Shown one piece after another: positions 49,699-57,494 of a stretch of DNA of 64,000 nt. Position 1 is the first letter of the stretch, and each line of letters opens with the position of its first letter. Location: the NCBI RefSeq assembly GCF_049608145.1, contig NZ_JBMYXF010000001.1, positions 124,001 to 188,000 of the forward strand. The letters are read 5' to 3'. This DNA is from Halocynthiibacter sp049608145 (lineage in GTDB: Bacteria; Pseudomonadota; Alphaproteobacteria; Rhodobacterales; Rhodobacteraceae). The position numbers and the translations under genes are program-made. Below the pieces are notes generated by a model. The model was not told the origin of the DNA, made no database searches, and was given only the letters and a program-made list of their open reading frames with translations.

Positions 49699-50630
49699 TG
49701 GAAGACGGGACAGGTTCAAACCGCGCTGAAGGAGAGACCGGGCAACGCCTTGTGCTGGTCACCGGACCTTCGGGCGCAGGACGTTCTACGGCGATCAATA
49801 CGCTTGAAGATATCGGGTTCGAGGCCATTGATAACCTGCCGTTGACCCTTTTGCCGCGCCTTCTGGATGGCCCGCCGCTGGATCATCCATTGGTTCTGGG
49901 TATTGACGCCCGCAATCGTGATTTTTCGACGGCAGCCCTGACCGAAATGATCGATCGCCTGTCTCTACAGGAAGGCATCTCAGCGCAGGTTCTTTACCTA
50001 GATTGTCGTGATGATGTTCTGGTGCGCAGATTTTCCGAAACGCGCCGTCGCCACCCACTTGCCCCGGCAGAAGATCCTGGTCAGGGTATCCGGCGTGAAC
50101 GTGATCTGCTTGGCCCAATTCGTGCATGCGCAGATATTCTGATCGATACCTCAGAAATGACCCCACATGAATTGCGCGCCGAAACAGAACGTTGGTTTGC
50201 GGCAGAAACAAGTCAGGGCCTTGCTGTGACAGTTCACAGTTTCTCCTACAAACGTGGTGTGCCCCATGGCGTAGATATGATTTTCGATTGCCGTTTTTTA
50301 CAGAACCCCTATTGGGAACCGGCCTTGCGCGGAATGAACGGTCAGGATCGTGAGGTGGCTGAATATGTTGCACGGGATACGCGTTTCAGACTTTTCTTTG
50401 ACAAAGTCGCGGATTTATCGCAAATGCTGCTGCCGGCCTACATTGAAGAAGGTAAAGCTCATTTATCAATCGGATTTGGCTGCACAGGTGGGCAACATAG
50501 ATCTGTTACCGTTGCTGAGAAGCTTGCGGCAGTTTTGGCAGATGACGGATGGGCGGTATCACTGCGCCACCGTGAATTGGAACGTACAGCCAGGGTTGAA
50601 GGCCCGAGCGGAGTGGGGAAACAGGTGTGA
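49695..50630 (+). CDS. rapZ: RNase adapter/nucleotide-binding protein RapZ
   Basis: A 311-aa P-loop protein. Walker A is GPSGAGRSTAINTLEDIGFEAIDNLP (split for context, residues ~21-45), followed by LDCRDDVLVRRFSETRRRHPL. The C-terminal half has the RapZ signature FSYKRGVPHGVDMIFDCRFL and IGFGCTGGQHRSV. In E. coli RapZ controls GlmS through sRNA decay; in alphaproteobacteria it is regularly encoded beside hprK and PTS genes. A second ATG one codon on (49698) is an alternative start. The EIIA gene begins in its stop (GTGA). Confidence 0.94.
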   Translation: MMEDGTGSNRAEGETGQRLVLVTGPSGAGRSTAINTLEDIGFEAIDNLPLTLLPRLLDGPPLDHPLVLGIDARNRDFSTAALTEMIDRLSLQEGISAQVLYLDCRDDVLVRRFSETRRRHPLAPAEDPGQGIRRERDLLGPIRACADILIDTSEMTPHELRAETERWFAAETSQGLAVTVHSFSYKRGVPHGVDMIFDCRFLQNPYWEPALRGMNGQDREVAEYVARDTRFRLFFDKVADLSQMLLPAYIEEGKAHLSIGFGCTGGQHRSVTVAEKLAAVLADDGWAVSLRHRELERTARVEGPSGVGKQV

Positions 50631-51022
50631 TCGGAATTGTGATCGTAGCGCATGGCGGATTAGCGCAGGAATATCTGGCCGCGGTTGAACATGTCGTTGG
50701 CCCACAGCCAGGCATGCGGGCCATTGCCATTGAGTATGATCATGACCGTGATGCGAAACGCGCTGAGATCTGTGCGGCTGCGGATGATGTCGATTTTGGT
50801 GATGGGGTGGTTGTCGTGGTGGATATGTTCGGTGGATCGCCATCGAACCTGTCGTTGCCAGCCTGCTGCAATGACGACCGCAAAGTGCTTTATGGTGTAA
50901 ACCTTCCAATGCTGGTAAAGCTTGCAAAATCCCGGGCGCGGCCTTTTGACGTTGCGATTGAAAGCGCATTGCAAGCGGGACGAAAGTATATAAATTGTTG
51001 CGATGGCATGCGTGCAGGGTAA
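50627..51022 (+). CDS. PTS mannose-type EIIA component
   Basis: A 131-aa EIIA-Man domain. The phospho-accepting His9 is in GIVIVAHGGLAQEYL, and VVDMFGGSPSNLSL is the typical second motif. No EIIB, EIIC or EIID gene is nearby, so it probably accepts phosphate from HPr and acts as a regulator rather than in sugar import. It starts with GTG in the rapZ stop and is followed by HPr after 4 nt. Confidence 0.92.
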   Translation: MIGIVIVAHGGLAQEYLAAVEHVVGPQPGMRAIAIEYDHDRDAKRAEICAAADDVDFGDGVVVVVDMFGGSPSNLSLPACCNDDRKVLYGVNLPMLVKLAKSRARPFDVAIESALQAGRKYINCCDGMRAG

Positions 51023-51026
51023 GAAA

Positions 51027-51296
51027 ATGGCAATCAGATCTCTTAATATTATCAATGAAAAAGGGCTGCATGCCCGCGCTTCGGCTAAATTGGTCGAAGT
51101 AGTTGAGGCCCATGAGGGCCGCGCAGAGGTGCGACGTGACGGCATGGATGCCTCCGGAGATTCTATCATGGGGCTTTTGATGTTGGCAGCGTCCAAAGGA
51201 ACCTCTATCGAGGTGGAAACCAGCGGCAGTGATGCTGATGCACTTCTTGATGCGATTGACGCCTTGGTTGCCGATAAATTCGGCGAAGATTTTTAA
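51027..51296 (+). CDS. ptsH: Phosphocarrier protein HPr
   Basis: An 89-aa HPr. The active His lies in KGLHARASAKLVEV, and the regulatory Ser region is ASGDSIMGLLMLAAS, the expected HprK target. The start at 51027 is supported by AGGG 7 nt upstream; a longer form beginning at 51003 lacks support. EI (ptsP) is not in the window. With hprK, rapZ and EIIA it forms a closed phosphorelay under the same transcript as chvI-chvG, as far as spacing shows. Confidence 0.94.
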   Translation: MAIRSLNIINEKGLHARASAKLVEVVEAHEGRAEVRRDGMDASGDSIMGLLMLAASKGTSIEVETSGSDADALLDAIDALVADKFGEDF

Positions 51297-51332
51297 TAAG
51301 GCCCTCTGGGCACAGATGAAACGGATGGCATC

Positions 51333-52220
51333 TTGACTGAGAATACCCCCGATACCCCTGATCAGCAGAATGCCACCCCGGTCATTGATCGCAATGTCGA
51401 TCCCTATGATGGTCGGCGTCTGTCCTATGCCAATACATTCACCAACCCATGGAAAGTAAACACGATCCGGGTGTTGGAATGGCTGACTGGCAAGGGGTTG
51501 TTGCTGTTTAAGATCCGTAAGTTTGAAAAAAGCGGCGTGCCGTTCGGGCAACCCTTTTTCACCAAAGGTCTGAAGGCTATGGGGATCGAAATTAAGACCC
51601 CACAAGATCAACGTGACCTGATCCCCGCAGAAGGGCCCTTGATCGTGGTCGCGAACCACCCAGGCGGGTTGGTGGATGGTCTGATTATGGCGGAACTGAT
51701 TGGTCAGGTGCGCACGGATTACAAAATTCTGACGCGTTCACTGCTGACTGGCGTTGCTGAGATTGAACATTTCATGTTGCCCGTGGCTTTCCCGCATGAA
51801 GAAGACAGCAACCGTAAAAACCTGAATATGCGCAAGGAATCCATGCGTCACCTGAAAGATGGTGGGGTTATTATTCTGTTCCCAGCAGGTCAGGTCGCTG
51901 CATCAGAAACATGGTTCGGTGATGCGATCGAAGCGGAATGGAACCCGTTTACCGCCAAGATGATTGAACGATCCGGTGCGACAGTGTTGCCGATCTTCTT
52001 CCCCGGGCAGAACTCTCGCGCGTATCAGATCGCGAACCAGGTGTCCGCAACCGTGCGCCAGGGATTGCTGCTGCATGAAATCAAATATGCGCTGAACAAA
52101 CCACAAAAACCGGTGATCGGTCAGCCCTTGTCACAGGATGACCTGAAGGAACACTACAGCAATTCCCGCGGCTTCATGACCTGGTTGCGTCAGAAGGTTC
52201 TAGACCTGAAAGAGAAATAA
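51333..52220 (+). CDS. Lysophospholipid acyltransferase (PlsC-like)
   Basis: A 295-aa membrane-associated acyltransferase. Block I is VVANHPGGLVDGLIM (H-x4-D), block III is ILFPAGQVA and block IV VLPIFFPGQNSRAY, in the order of the PlsC/hemolysin-like family. It likely acylates lysophosphatidate or a lyso-lipid; ornithine-lipid acylation is an alternative. TTG is the only plausible start (51333) and is preceded by a weak ACGGAT. It is closed by a strong terminator after 22 nt. Confidence 0.87.
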   Translation: MTENTPDTPDQQNATPVIDRNVDPYDGRRLSYANTFTNPWKVNTIRVLEWLTGKGLLLFKIRKFEKSGVPFGQPFFTKGLKAMGIEIKTPQDQRDLIPAEGPLIVVANHPGGLVDGLIMAELIGQVRTDYKILTRSLLTGVAEIEHFMLPVAFPHEEDSNRKNLNMRKESMRHLKDGGVIILFPAGQVAASETWFGDAIEAEWNPFTAKMIERSGATVLPIFFPGQNSRAYQIANQVSATVRQGLLLHEIKYALNKPQKPVIGQPLSQDDLKEHYSNSRGFMTWLRQKVLDLKEK

Positions 52221-52242
52221 ATTTCGGATCTCTAAGCGACAA

Positions 52243-52267
52243 AAAAGCCCGGTATCGCCGGGCTTTT
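52243..52267. terminator. Bidirectional intrinsic terminator
   Basis: AAAAGCCCGG-TATCG-CCGGGCTTTT: a perfect 10-bp stem with A-run and T-run flanks, between the convergent acyltransferase and 3-hydroxybutyryl-CoA dehydrogenase genes. Confidence 0.95.
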
Positions 52268-52293
52268 GTTCGTTTAGATTAATCTGTTTGGGA

Positions 52294-53169
52294 TTACCGC
52301 GTGGGTACAGGTTCTTCCCCACGGTAATCATAGAAACCACGCCCGGTTTTACGGCCAAGCCAGCCAGCTTCGACATATTTGGTCAACAGCGGGCAGGGGC
52401 GATATTTCGTGTCGGCCAAACCGTCATGCAGCACGTTCATAATTGCGAGGCAGGTGTCCAGACCAATGAAATCCGCAAGTTCCAGCGGGCCCATCGGGTG
52501 GTTTGTGCCCAGCTTCATTGCGCTGTCGATAGACGACACGTTCCCCACGCCTTCATACAGCGTATAGACAGCTTCGTTGATCATGGGCATCAGGATGCGG
52601 TTCACAATAAAGGCTGGAAAGTCTTCAGCGGAAGCAGCGGTTTTGCCGAGCTTGCCTACAACGGCCAGCAAAGCTTTGTAGGTTGGTTCATCCGTCGCAA
52701 TGCCCCGGATCAGTTCGACCAGCTGCATGATCGGCACGGGGTTCATAAAGTGAAAGCCCATGAATTTTTCAGGGCGGTCTGTGCCAGAGGCCAGACGGGT
52801 GATGGAGATGGATGACGTGTTCGAAGTCAGGATTGTTTCCGGTTTCAGGTGTGGAACAAGTTCTTTAAAAATCGCGACTTTAATTTCTTCGCGTTCTGTC
52901 GCAGCTTCGATCACCAGATCAGTCTGCCCGAGATCGGGCAGGTTCAATGTGGTGGAAATCCGTCCCATCGCGCCATCGCGTTCCGCCTGGGATATCTTTT
53001 CCCGGCTGACCTGACGATCCATGTTCTTACCGATCAGGGAAACAGCCTGCGTCAGATTATCTTCAGAGATGTCATTGATAACAACATTATATCCCGCAAG
53101 TGCGAAAACATGTGCAATCCCGTTGCCCATCTGACCCGCGCCAATAACACCAACCGACTGAATATCCAT
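52294..53169 (-). CDS. hbdA: 3-hydroxybutyryl-CoA dehydrogenase
   Basis: A 291-aa NAD(P)-dependent dehydrogenase of the 3-hydroxyacyl-CoA family. The nucleotide-binding loop is VGVIGAGQMGNGIAHVFALAGY; the catalytic His is in MGFHFMNPVPIMQLVE; the C-terminal signature is GTNHPMGPLELADFIGLDTC. It interconverts 3-hydroxybutyryl-CoA and acetoacetyl-CoA, for the ethylmalonyl-CoA pathway or polyhydroxybutyrate turnover. AAGGG precedes the start at 53169. It lies one gene away from etfAB. Confidence 0.93.
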   Translation of the reverse strand: MDIQSVGVIGAGQMGNGIAHVFALAGYNVVINDISEDNLTQAVSLIGKNMDRQVSREKISQAERDGAMGRISTTLNLPDLGQTDLVIEAATEREEIKVAIFKELVPHLKPETILTSNTSSISITRLASGTDRPEKFMGFHFMNPVPIMQLVELIRGIATDEPTYKALLAVVGKLGKTAASAEDFPAFIVNRILMPMINEAVYTLYEGVGNVSSIDSAMKLGTNHPMGPLELADFIGLDTCLAIMNVLHDGLADTKYRPCPLLTKYVEAGWLGRKTGRGFYDYRGEEPVPTR

Positions 53170-53354
53170 TCTCAAGCCCTTTCCAACTGGCCCTATACGA
53201 CCTGCCAGACCATAGGCCCCTGCACAGAGGAGGCGCAAGAGGGTGAACGCAGGGTAAAGCGATTTTGTCTAATTTGTCGCTTAGGGATTTGGAAAGGTTT
53301 CAGGCGCAAAAACAACACGGGTGAGTCGAATACAGAAGTGAGGTGGGACAAACT

Positions 53355-54218
53355 ATGGCCTATGAAAATTTAAGTGAATCCCTGCTGGATTATTATCCCT
53401 GCAGGTATGGGAAATCCAAATTGTTATTCCGTGGACCCAAACGCAAGCTGGATCAGGAATATGTTGCCTATCTTGGTGGGACCAAGACCTATGGGAAATT
53501 CATTGAAACGCCCTATTCTGACATTGTTGAAGAATTGACAGGTGTGATGTCCGTGAACCTGGGCTGTGTGAATGCCGGAATTGATGTCTATGCGCATGAT
53601 CAGGCTGTGTTGGATGTGTGCCATAACGCGGAATTAACCGTGGTACAGGTGCTTGGGGCCCAGAATATGTCGAACCGGTTTTATTCAGTGCACCCGCGTC
53701 GCAATGACCGTTTTGTGCGGGCATCGACACTGTTGCAGACGATTTACCGCGAAGTGGATTTCACTGAATACAACTTTACCCGACATTTGCTGACGGGATT
53801 GAAAACCCTGTCGCCGGACCGGTTTGAAATCGTGCGACGTGAACTGAAAGATGCTTGGGTTGCGCGAATGAAGAACTTGCTGGCCCAGATTGACGGCAAG
53901 AAATTATTGGTGTGGTTGTCTGAATATGCACCGGAAGATGAAAATGAGGACATCGAACACCAAGGGGATGCACCTTTGTTTGTTGACCGCGAAATGCTGA
54001 ATGCGCTTGAGGAACATTACGACGGTTATCTTGAAATTGTGCCGCCTGCAGAAATGATGTCTGGCGACACTGCCGGGATGGTGATTTCTGCGATGGAGGA
54101 GCCCGCGGCAAGTGAACTGATGTCTGTGACAGGGCATCAGGAAGTTGCGCAGGTGATCAGTGAAGCTGTTACAGATTTATTGCAACAAAAGGGCCCGCAC
54201 AACCGGCGGGCCCTTTAA
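53355..54218 (+). CDS. DUF6473 family protein
   Basis: A 287-aa soluble protein of a family common in Rhodobacterales. Family-like segments are YYPCRYGKSKLLFRGPKR, VAYLGGTKTYGKFIE, NLGCVNAGIDVYAHD and RFYSVHPRRNDRF. Elsewhere this domain occurs near sulfotransferases and glycan genes; no function is established. GGGA lies 6 nt before ATG 53355. The last residues (QQKGPHNRRAL) are encoded by the arms of a terminator hairpin. It diverges from hbdA and converges on etfA. Confidence 0.82.
   Translation: MAYENLSESLLDYYPCRYGKSKLLFRGPKRKLDQEYVAYLGGTKTYGKFIETPYSDIVEELTGVMSVNLGCVNAGIDVYAHDQAVLDVCHNAELTVVQVLGAQNMSNRFYSVHPRRNDRFVRASTLLQTIYREVDFTEYNFTRHLLTGLKTLSPDRFEIVRRELKDAWVARMKNLLAQIDGKKLLVWLSEYAPEDENEDIEHQGDAPLFVDREMLNALEEHYDGYLEIVPPAEMMSGDTAGMVISAMEEPAASELMSVTGHQEVAQVISEAVTDLLQQKGPHNRRAL
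54188..54216. terminator. Terminator overlapping the 3' end of the DUF6473 gene
   Basis: AAAGGGCCCGC-ACAACCG-GCGGGCCCTTT, an 11-bp stem whose right arm runs into the TAA stop; A/T-rich flanks allow it to work for etfA on the other strand as well. Confidence 0.88.
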
Positions 54219-54249
54219 AAAGTAATTCGTTAGCGTATCCGCTGCGGTA

Positions 54250-55176
54250 TCAGAGCTTTTCAGTCAGCTCTGGTACTGCGGCAAACAAGTCAGCCACAAG
54301 ACCGTAATCCGCAACCTGGAAGATAGGTGCTTCTTCGTCTTTGTTGATCGCAACAATGATCTTTGAGTCTTTCATGCCTGCAAGGTGCTGAATCGCACCA
54401 GAGATACCAACAGCAACATAAAGATCAGGTGCAACAACCTTACCGGTCTGGCCAACTTGCCAGTCGTTTGGTGCATAGCCTGAATCAACTGCAGCGCGGG
54501 ATGCGCCAACAGCCGCATTCAGCTTGTCTGCCAGTTTCTCGATCAGAGCGAAGTCTTCTTCAGACCCAACGCCGCGACCACCGGAAACAACAACACCCGC
54601 AGATGTCAGTTCAGGACGATCAGATTCAGCAACCTTGTCTTCAACCCACTCAGACAGGCCGGCGTTGCCAGCTGCTGCGATGGATTCAATAGAAGCGGAA
54701 CCGCCTTCGCCAGCCGCATCAAACGTAGATGTGCGGATGGATACGACTTTTTTCGCATCCGTAGACTTAACAGTCTGGATCGCGTTACCTGCGTAGATCG
54801 GGCGTTCAAATGTGTTTGCATCAACAACAGCAGACACGTCCGAGATCACCATCACGTCAAGCAAAGCCGCCGCGCGTGGCAGGACGTTTTTTGCAGCTGA
54901 CGTCGCTGGGGCTACGATGTGATCGTAATCGCCAGCAAGGGAGACCAGAAGATCCGCCATTGGTTCAGCCAAGCCGTTGCCATAAGCAGCGTCGTCAGCA
55001 CAAAGCACCTTGGTCACACCGTCGAGCTTTGCCGCTGCTTCAGCAGCGCCACCGCAGCCAGAAGCCGCGCACAGGACAGTCACATCGCCCATGGCTTTCG
55101 CCGCGGTCAAAGCTTTTGCAGTTGCGTCAACGGACAGTTCACCGCCAACAACTTCAGCCAAAAGAAGTACAGCCAT
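54250..55176 (-). CDS. etfA: Electron transfer flavoprotein subunit alpha
   Basis: 308 aa. The C-terminal FAD-binding domain is complete: VVVSGGRGVGSEEDF, GYAPNDWQVGQTGKVVAPDLYVAVGISGAIQHLAGM, INKDEEAPIFQVADYGLVADL. With EtfB it carries electrons from acyl-CoA dehydrogenases such as Mcd to the quinone pool via ETF-QO. Its ATG overlaps the etfB stop (TAATG). Confidence 0.97.
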   Translation of the reverse strand: MAVLLLAEVVGGELSVDATAKALTAAKAMGDVTVLCAASGCGGAAEAAAKLDGVTKVLCADDAAYGNGLAEPMADLLVSLAGDYDHIVAPATSAAKNVLPRAAALLDVMVISDVSAVVDANTFERPIYAGNAIQTVKSTDAKKVVSIRTSTFDAAGEGGSASIESIAAAGNAGLSEWVEDKVAESDRPELTSAGVVVSGGRGVGSEEDFALIEKLADKLNAAVGASRAAVDSGYAPNDWQVGQTGKVVAPDLYVAVGISGAIQHLAGMKDSKIIVAINKDEEAPIFQVADYGLVADLFAAVPELTEKL

Positions 55177-55934
55177 TATATTGCTCCCGCTTCTTTAAGT
55201 TTCGCTACAAGTTCGTCCACGGAACCAACAATTTCGCCCGCTTTGCGTGCCTCTGGTTCAGTTGTGGAAACGACCTCAAGACGTGGTGCCACATCAACGC
55301 CGTAATCCGCAGCTGTTTTCTCATCCAGCGGCTTTTTCTTGGCTTTCATGATGTTTGGCAGAGACGCATAGCGTGGCTCGTTCAGACGCAAATCAACAGT
55401 CACAACTGTTGGCATTTTTACCTTGATGGTCTGCAGACCGCCGTCGACTTCGCGTGTTACAACAGCGTTGTCACCGTCGATGTCCAGTTCAGATGCGAAC
55501 GCACCTTGGGACCAGCCCAGAAGCGCGGACAGCATTTGACCGGTTGCGTTCATGTCGTTGTCGATGGCTTGCTTGCCGGCCAAAACGATGCCTGGCTGCT
55601 CTTCGTCAACGATACCTTTGAGGATCTTTGCAACAGCGAGTGGTTCGATGTCCTGGTGAACATCGTCAGCTGCGATAACCAAAATCGCGCGGTCCGCACC
55701 CATAGCAAGGGCAGTACGCAGGGTTTCTTGGGCTTGCTTTACGCCGATGGAAACAGCAACAACTTCGTCAGCCTTGCCCGCTTCTTTCAGACGGATCGCC
55801 TGTTCTACTGCGATTTCGTCGAATGGGTTCATCGACATTTTGACGTTCGCGAGATCAACACCGCTGCCATCCGCTTTAACACGGACTTTCACGTTATAGT
55901 CGATCACACGTTTAACAGGTACGAGTACCTTCAT
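55176..55934 (-). CDS. etfB: Electron transfer flavoprotein subunit beta
   Basis: 252 aa. KVLVPVKRVIDYNVKVRVK begins the adenine-nucleotide alpha-hydrolase fold; AIDNDMNATGQMLSALLGW and TVVTVDLRLNEPRYASLPNIMKAKKKP are the ETF-beta signatures. GAGGAG lies upstream of the start at 55934. It precedes and is coupled to etfA. pduO lies upstream on the same strand after 194 nt. Confidence 0.97.
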   Translation of the reverse strand: MKVLVPVKRVIDYNVKVRVKADGSGVDLANVKMSMNPFDEIAVEQAIRLKEAGKADEVVAVSIGVKQAQETLRTALAMGADRAILVIAADDVHQDIEPLAVAKILKGIVDEEQPGIVLAGKQAIDNDMNATGQMLSALLGWSQGAFASELDIDGDNAVVTREVDGGLQTIKVKMPTVVTVDLRLNEPRYASLPNIMKAKKKPLDEKTAADYGVDVAPRLEVVSTTEPEARKAGEIVGSVDELVAKLKEAGAI

Positions 55935-56037
55935 GGGCGTGTATCTCCTCAAAAGTTGGTATCCACCGGACACCATTCAAAGCTCTCCCGCATGTGTTAG
56001 CGATTCTGCAGCGCGGAAAACAGGTCAAAATCGACGC

Positions 56038-56060
56038 AACGCGGCGTTTGCCGTCGCGTT
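56038..56060 (-). terminator. Possible terminator between pduO and etfB
   Basis: AACGCGGCG with CGTCGCGTT (one G-U pair, 5-nt loop) lies 69 nt past the pduO stop; on the minus strand a run ATTTT follows about 7 nt after the stem. It could separate pduO from etfBA. Confidence 0.35.
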
Positions 56061-56128
56061 TTCCCATTTTGAAAGGGATTCTTTGCAAGAATATTTCGTG
56101 TTCAACATTCACAGCATGAATGGGATCT

Positions 56129-56701
56129 TTATCGATTTGCCCCGGGAACCCAGAGAACGTCGTTTTCGCCGTTCGCATTTGCGACACGCGCGGCCACGAA
56201 AAACCAATCGGACAGCCTGTTTAAATATTTGATGACTGAGGGGTTTACCGATTCGAATTCTGCCAGTTCCACCGCGCAACGTTCCGCGCGGCGCGAAACC
56301 GTGCGACATATGTGCAGATGTGCGGCAAGGGCAGAGCCTCCGGGCAGGATAAAGCTGCGCAAGGGGGCAATATCTTTGTTCATCACGTCGATTTCTGCCT
56401 CGAGACGGTCAACTTGTGCCGTGACCGCCCGCAGAGGTGGATATTCGGCCTTTGCATCATCTTCCATGTCTGGTCGGCAGAGATCGGCCCCGAGATCAAA
56501 CAAGTCGTTTTGAATCAATGAAAGTTGTTCATCCATAACGCCGTTCGCATGGAGACGCGCCATGCCAAGCGTTGCGTTCAGCTCATCCGTGGTGCCATAG
56601 GCTGTCACGCGCAAGGAATGCTTCGCCACACGGTCTCCGTTGCCAAGAGCAGTATCACCTTTGTCGCCGGTGCGTGTGTAGATTTTATTGAGAACCACCA
56701 T
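56129..56701 (-). CDS. pduO: PduO-type cob(I)alamin adenosyltransferase
   Basis: A 190-aa enzyme that transfers the adenosyl group of ATP to cob(I)alamin. IYTRTGDKGDTALGNGDRV holds the ATP site, and RSFILPGGSALAAHLHICRTVSRRAER the second signature. Adenosylcobalamin is needed by the mutases of the ethylmalonyl-CoA pathway, which fits mcd, hbdA and etfAB in this window. It follows the twin-membrane-segment gene with 3 nt between. Confidence 0.94.
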   Translation of the reverse strand: MVVLNKIYTRTGDKGDTALGNGDRVAKHSLRVTAYGTTDELNATLGMARLHANGVMDEQLSLIQNDLFDLGADLCRPDMEDDAKAEYPPLRAVTAQVDRLEAEIDVMNKDIAPLRSFILPGGSALAAHLHICRTVSRRAERCAVELAEFESVNPSVIKYLNRLSDWFFVAARVANANGENDVLWVPGANR

Positions 56702-56704
56702 GGT

Positions 56705-56914
56705 TTACCCCCCGATGCCGCTACGTATAGCGATGAACAGCAGGATCAGTGCAACAGCAACGGCCTGTGCAATGATGCGCCAGCGCATCAGCCGGTTTGA
56801 GTGCTTTTTGTTGAACTCACCTCCGCGGGCAAATCCACCAATTCCGGTCATGAGCACAACAAGAGTGACGAGAATCGCAAGTGCGGCGAGAATGAATAAT
56901 GGATCGCTGAACAT
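56705..56914 (-). CDS. Twin transmembrane protein (HIG1-domain-like)
   Basis: 69 aa with two membrane helices (FILAALAILVTLVVLMTGIGGFA and IIAQAVAVALILLFIAI) joined by a basic loop GGEFNKKHSNRLMRWRI. The N-K-x-M-R-x-R loop pattern matches the HIG1-like twin-helix proteins that alphaproteobacteria encode beside pduO; a link to respiratory complexes is inference from mitochondrial relatives. It is co-transcribed with pduO. Confidence 0.82.
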   Translation of the reverse strand: MFSDPLFILAALAILVTLVVLMTGIGGFARGGEFNKKHSNRLMRWRIIAQAVAVALILLFIAIRSGIGG

Positions 56915-57012
56915 AGGTTTCCTTTCCCTGGTTGCCGCAGATGTAGCCCGTTTTCACGGAAAAGCGAAGCGGCATCAGGTAGCAGGGCCAGCGGAAAGCG
57001 CAAGCGATGTCT

Positions 57013-57210
57013 TTATGGTGTGGCTTTTGCCATCAAGGACAATTCACGTGAGAAGCTGATCAGCTTTCCTGCTTGTTGGGCGTCAATCTTTTCGGCCAAA
57101 TCAAACGCAAGATCTTCAACGAGTTGCGCTGCTTGCTGCATGCGGCTTGCAGTGGAATTTGAGCCATTATTGGAGCCTGTGAACTGAATGATGTTGTTGC
57201 GAGCAGTCAT
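57013..57210 (-). CDS. Small conserved-looking protein, function unknown
   Basis: 65 aa, polar N terminus (ARNNIIQFTGSNNGSNSTASR), then two amphipathic helices (MQQAAQLVEDLAFDLAEKIDAQQAGKL region). No membrane segment. GGGGAA lies 6 nt before the start. Two GTTAAC hexamers lie 47 nt upstream, a possible operator. No family recognised. Confidence 0.62.
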   Translation of the reverse strand: MTARNNIIQFTGSNNGSNSTASRMQQAAQLVEDLAFDLAEKIDAQQAGKLISFSRELSLMAKATP

Positions 57211-57256
57211 TGTTTCCCCAAACTTTTTACCAACTTACCAAACTACGAATGAAATC

Positions 57257-57272
57257 GTTAACTAAGGTTAAC
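57257..57272. promoter_or_regulatory. Paired GTTAAC hexamers (candidate operator)
   Basis: GTTAAC-TAAG-GTTAAC; each hexamer is a palindrome. Read as TTAA-N6-TTAAC it is one base short of a CtrA site. It lies between the divergent 65-aa protein gene (47 nt) and the XRE regulator gene (223 nt). Confidence 0.35.
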
Positions 57273-57494
57273 AAACGCATCCGAAAATTGATCGCGTAAA
57301 ACCGAAACTATTGACGCAGAATCGCGCACATTGCCGCAAATAAATGTAATACAACCGATCAAATTTTATGATAAACGTCTGCAAAGCGTATCTTTGCGTG
57401 CGAAATTGACACTGAATGTATCGAATTAGTTACGTGTCGGTTTCGTGCATGATAAAGGTATAACTGGTGAGTTGAGTGAAATTGGAGGTTGACC

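Noticed and set aside
54810..56000. 396-codon open frame on the plus strand opposite etfA/etfB
   Set aside because: Antisense to both ETF genes, no family motif, no ribosome site; an effect of codon bias.
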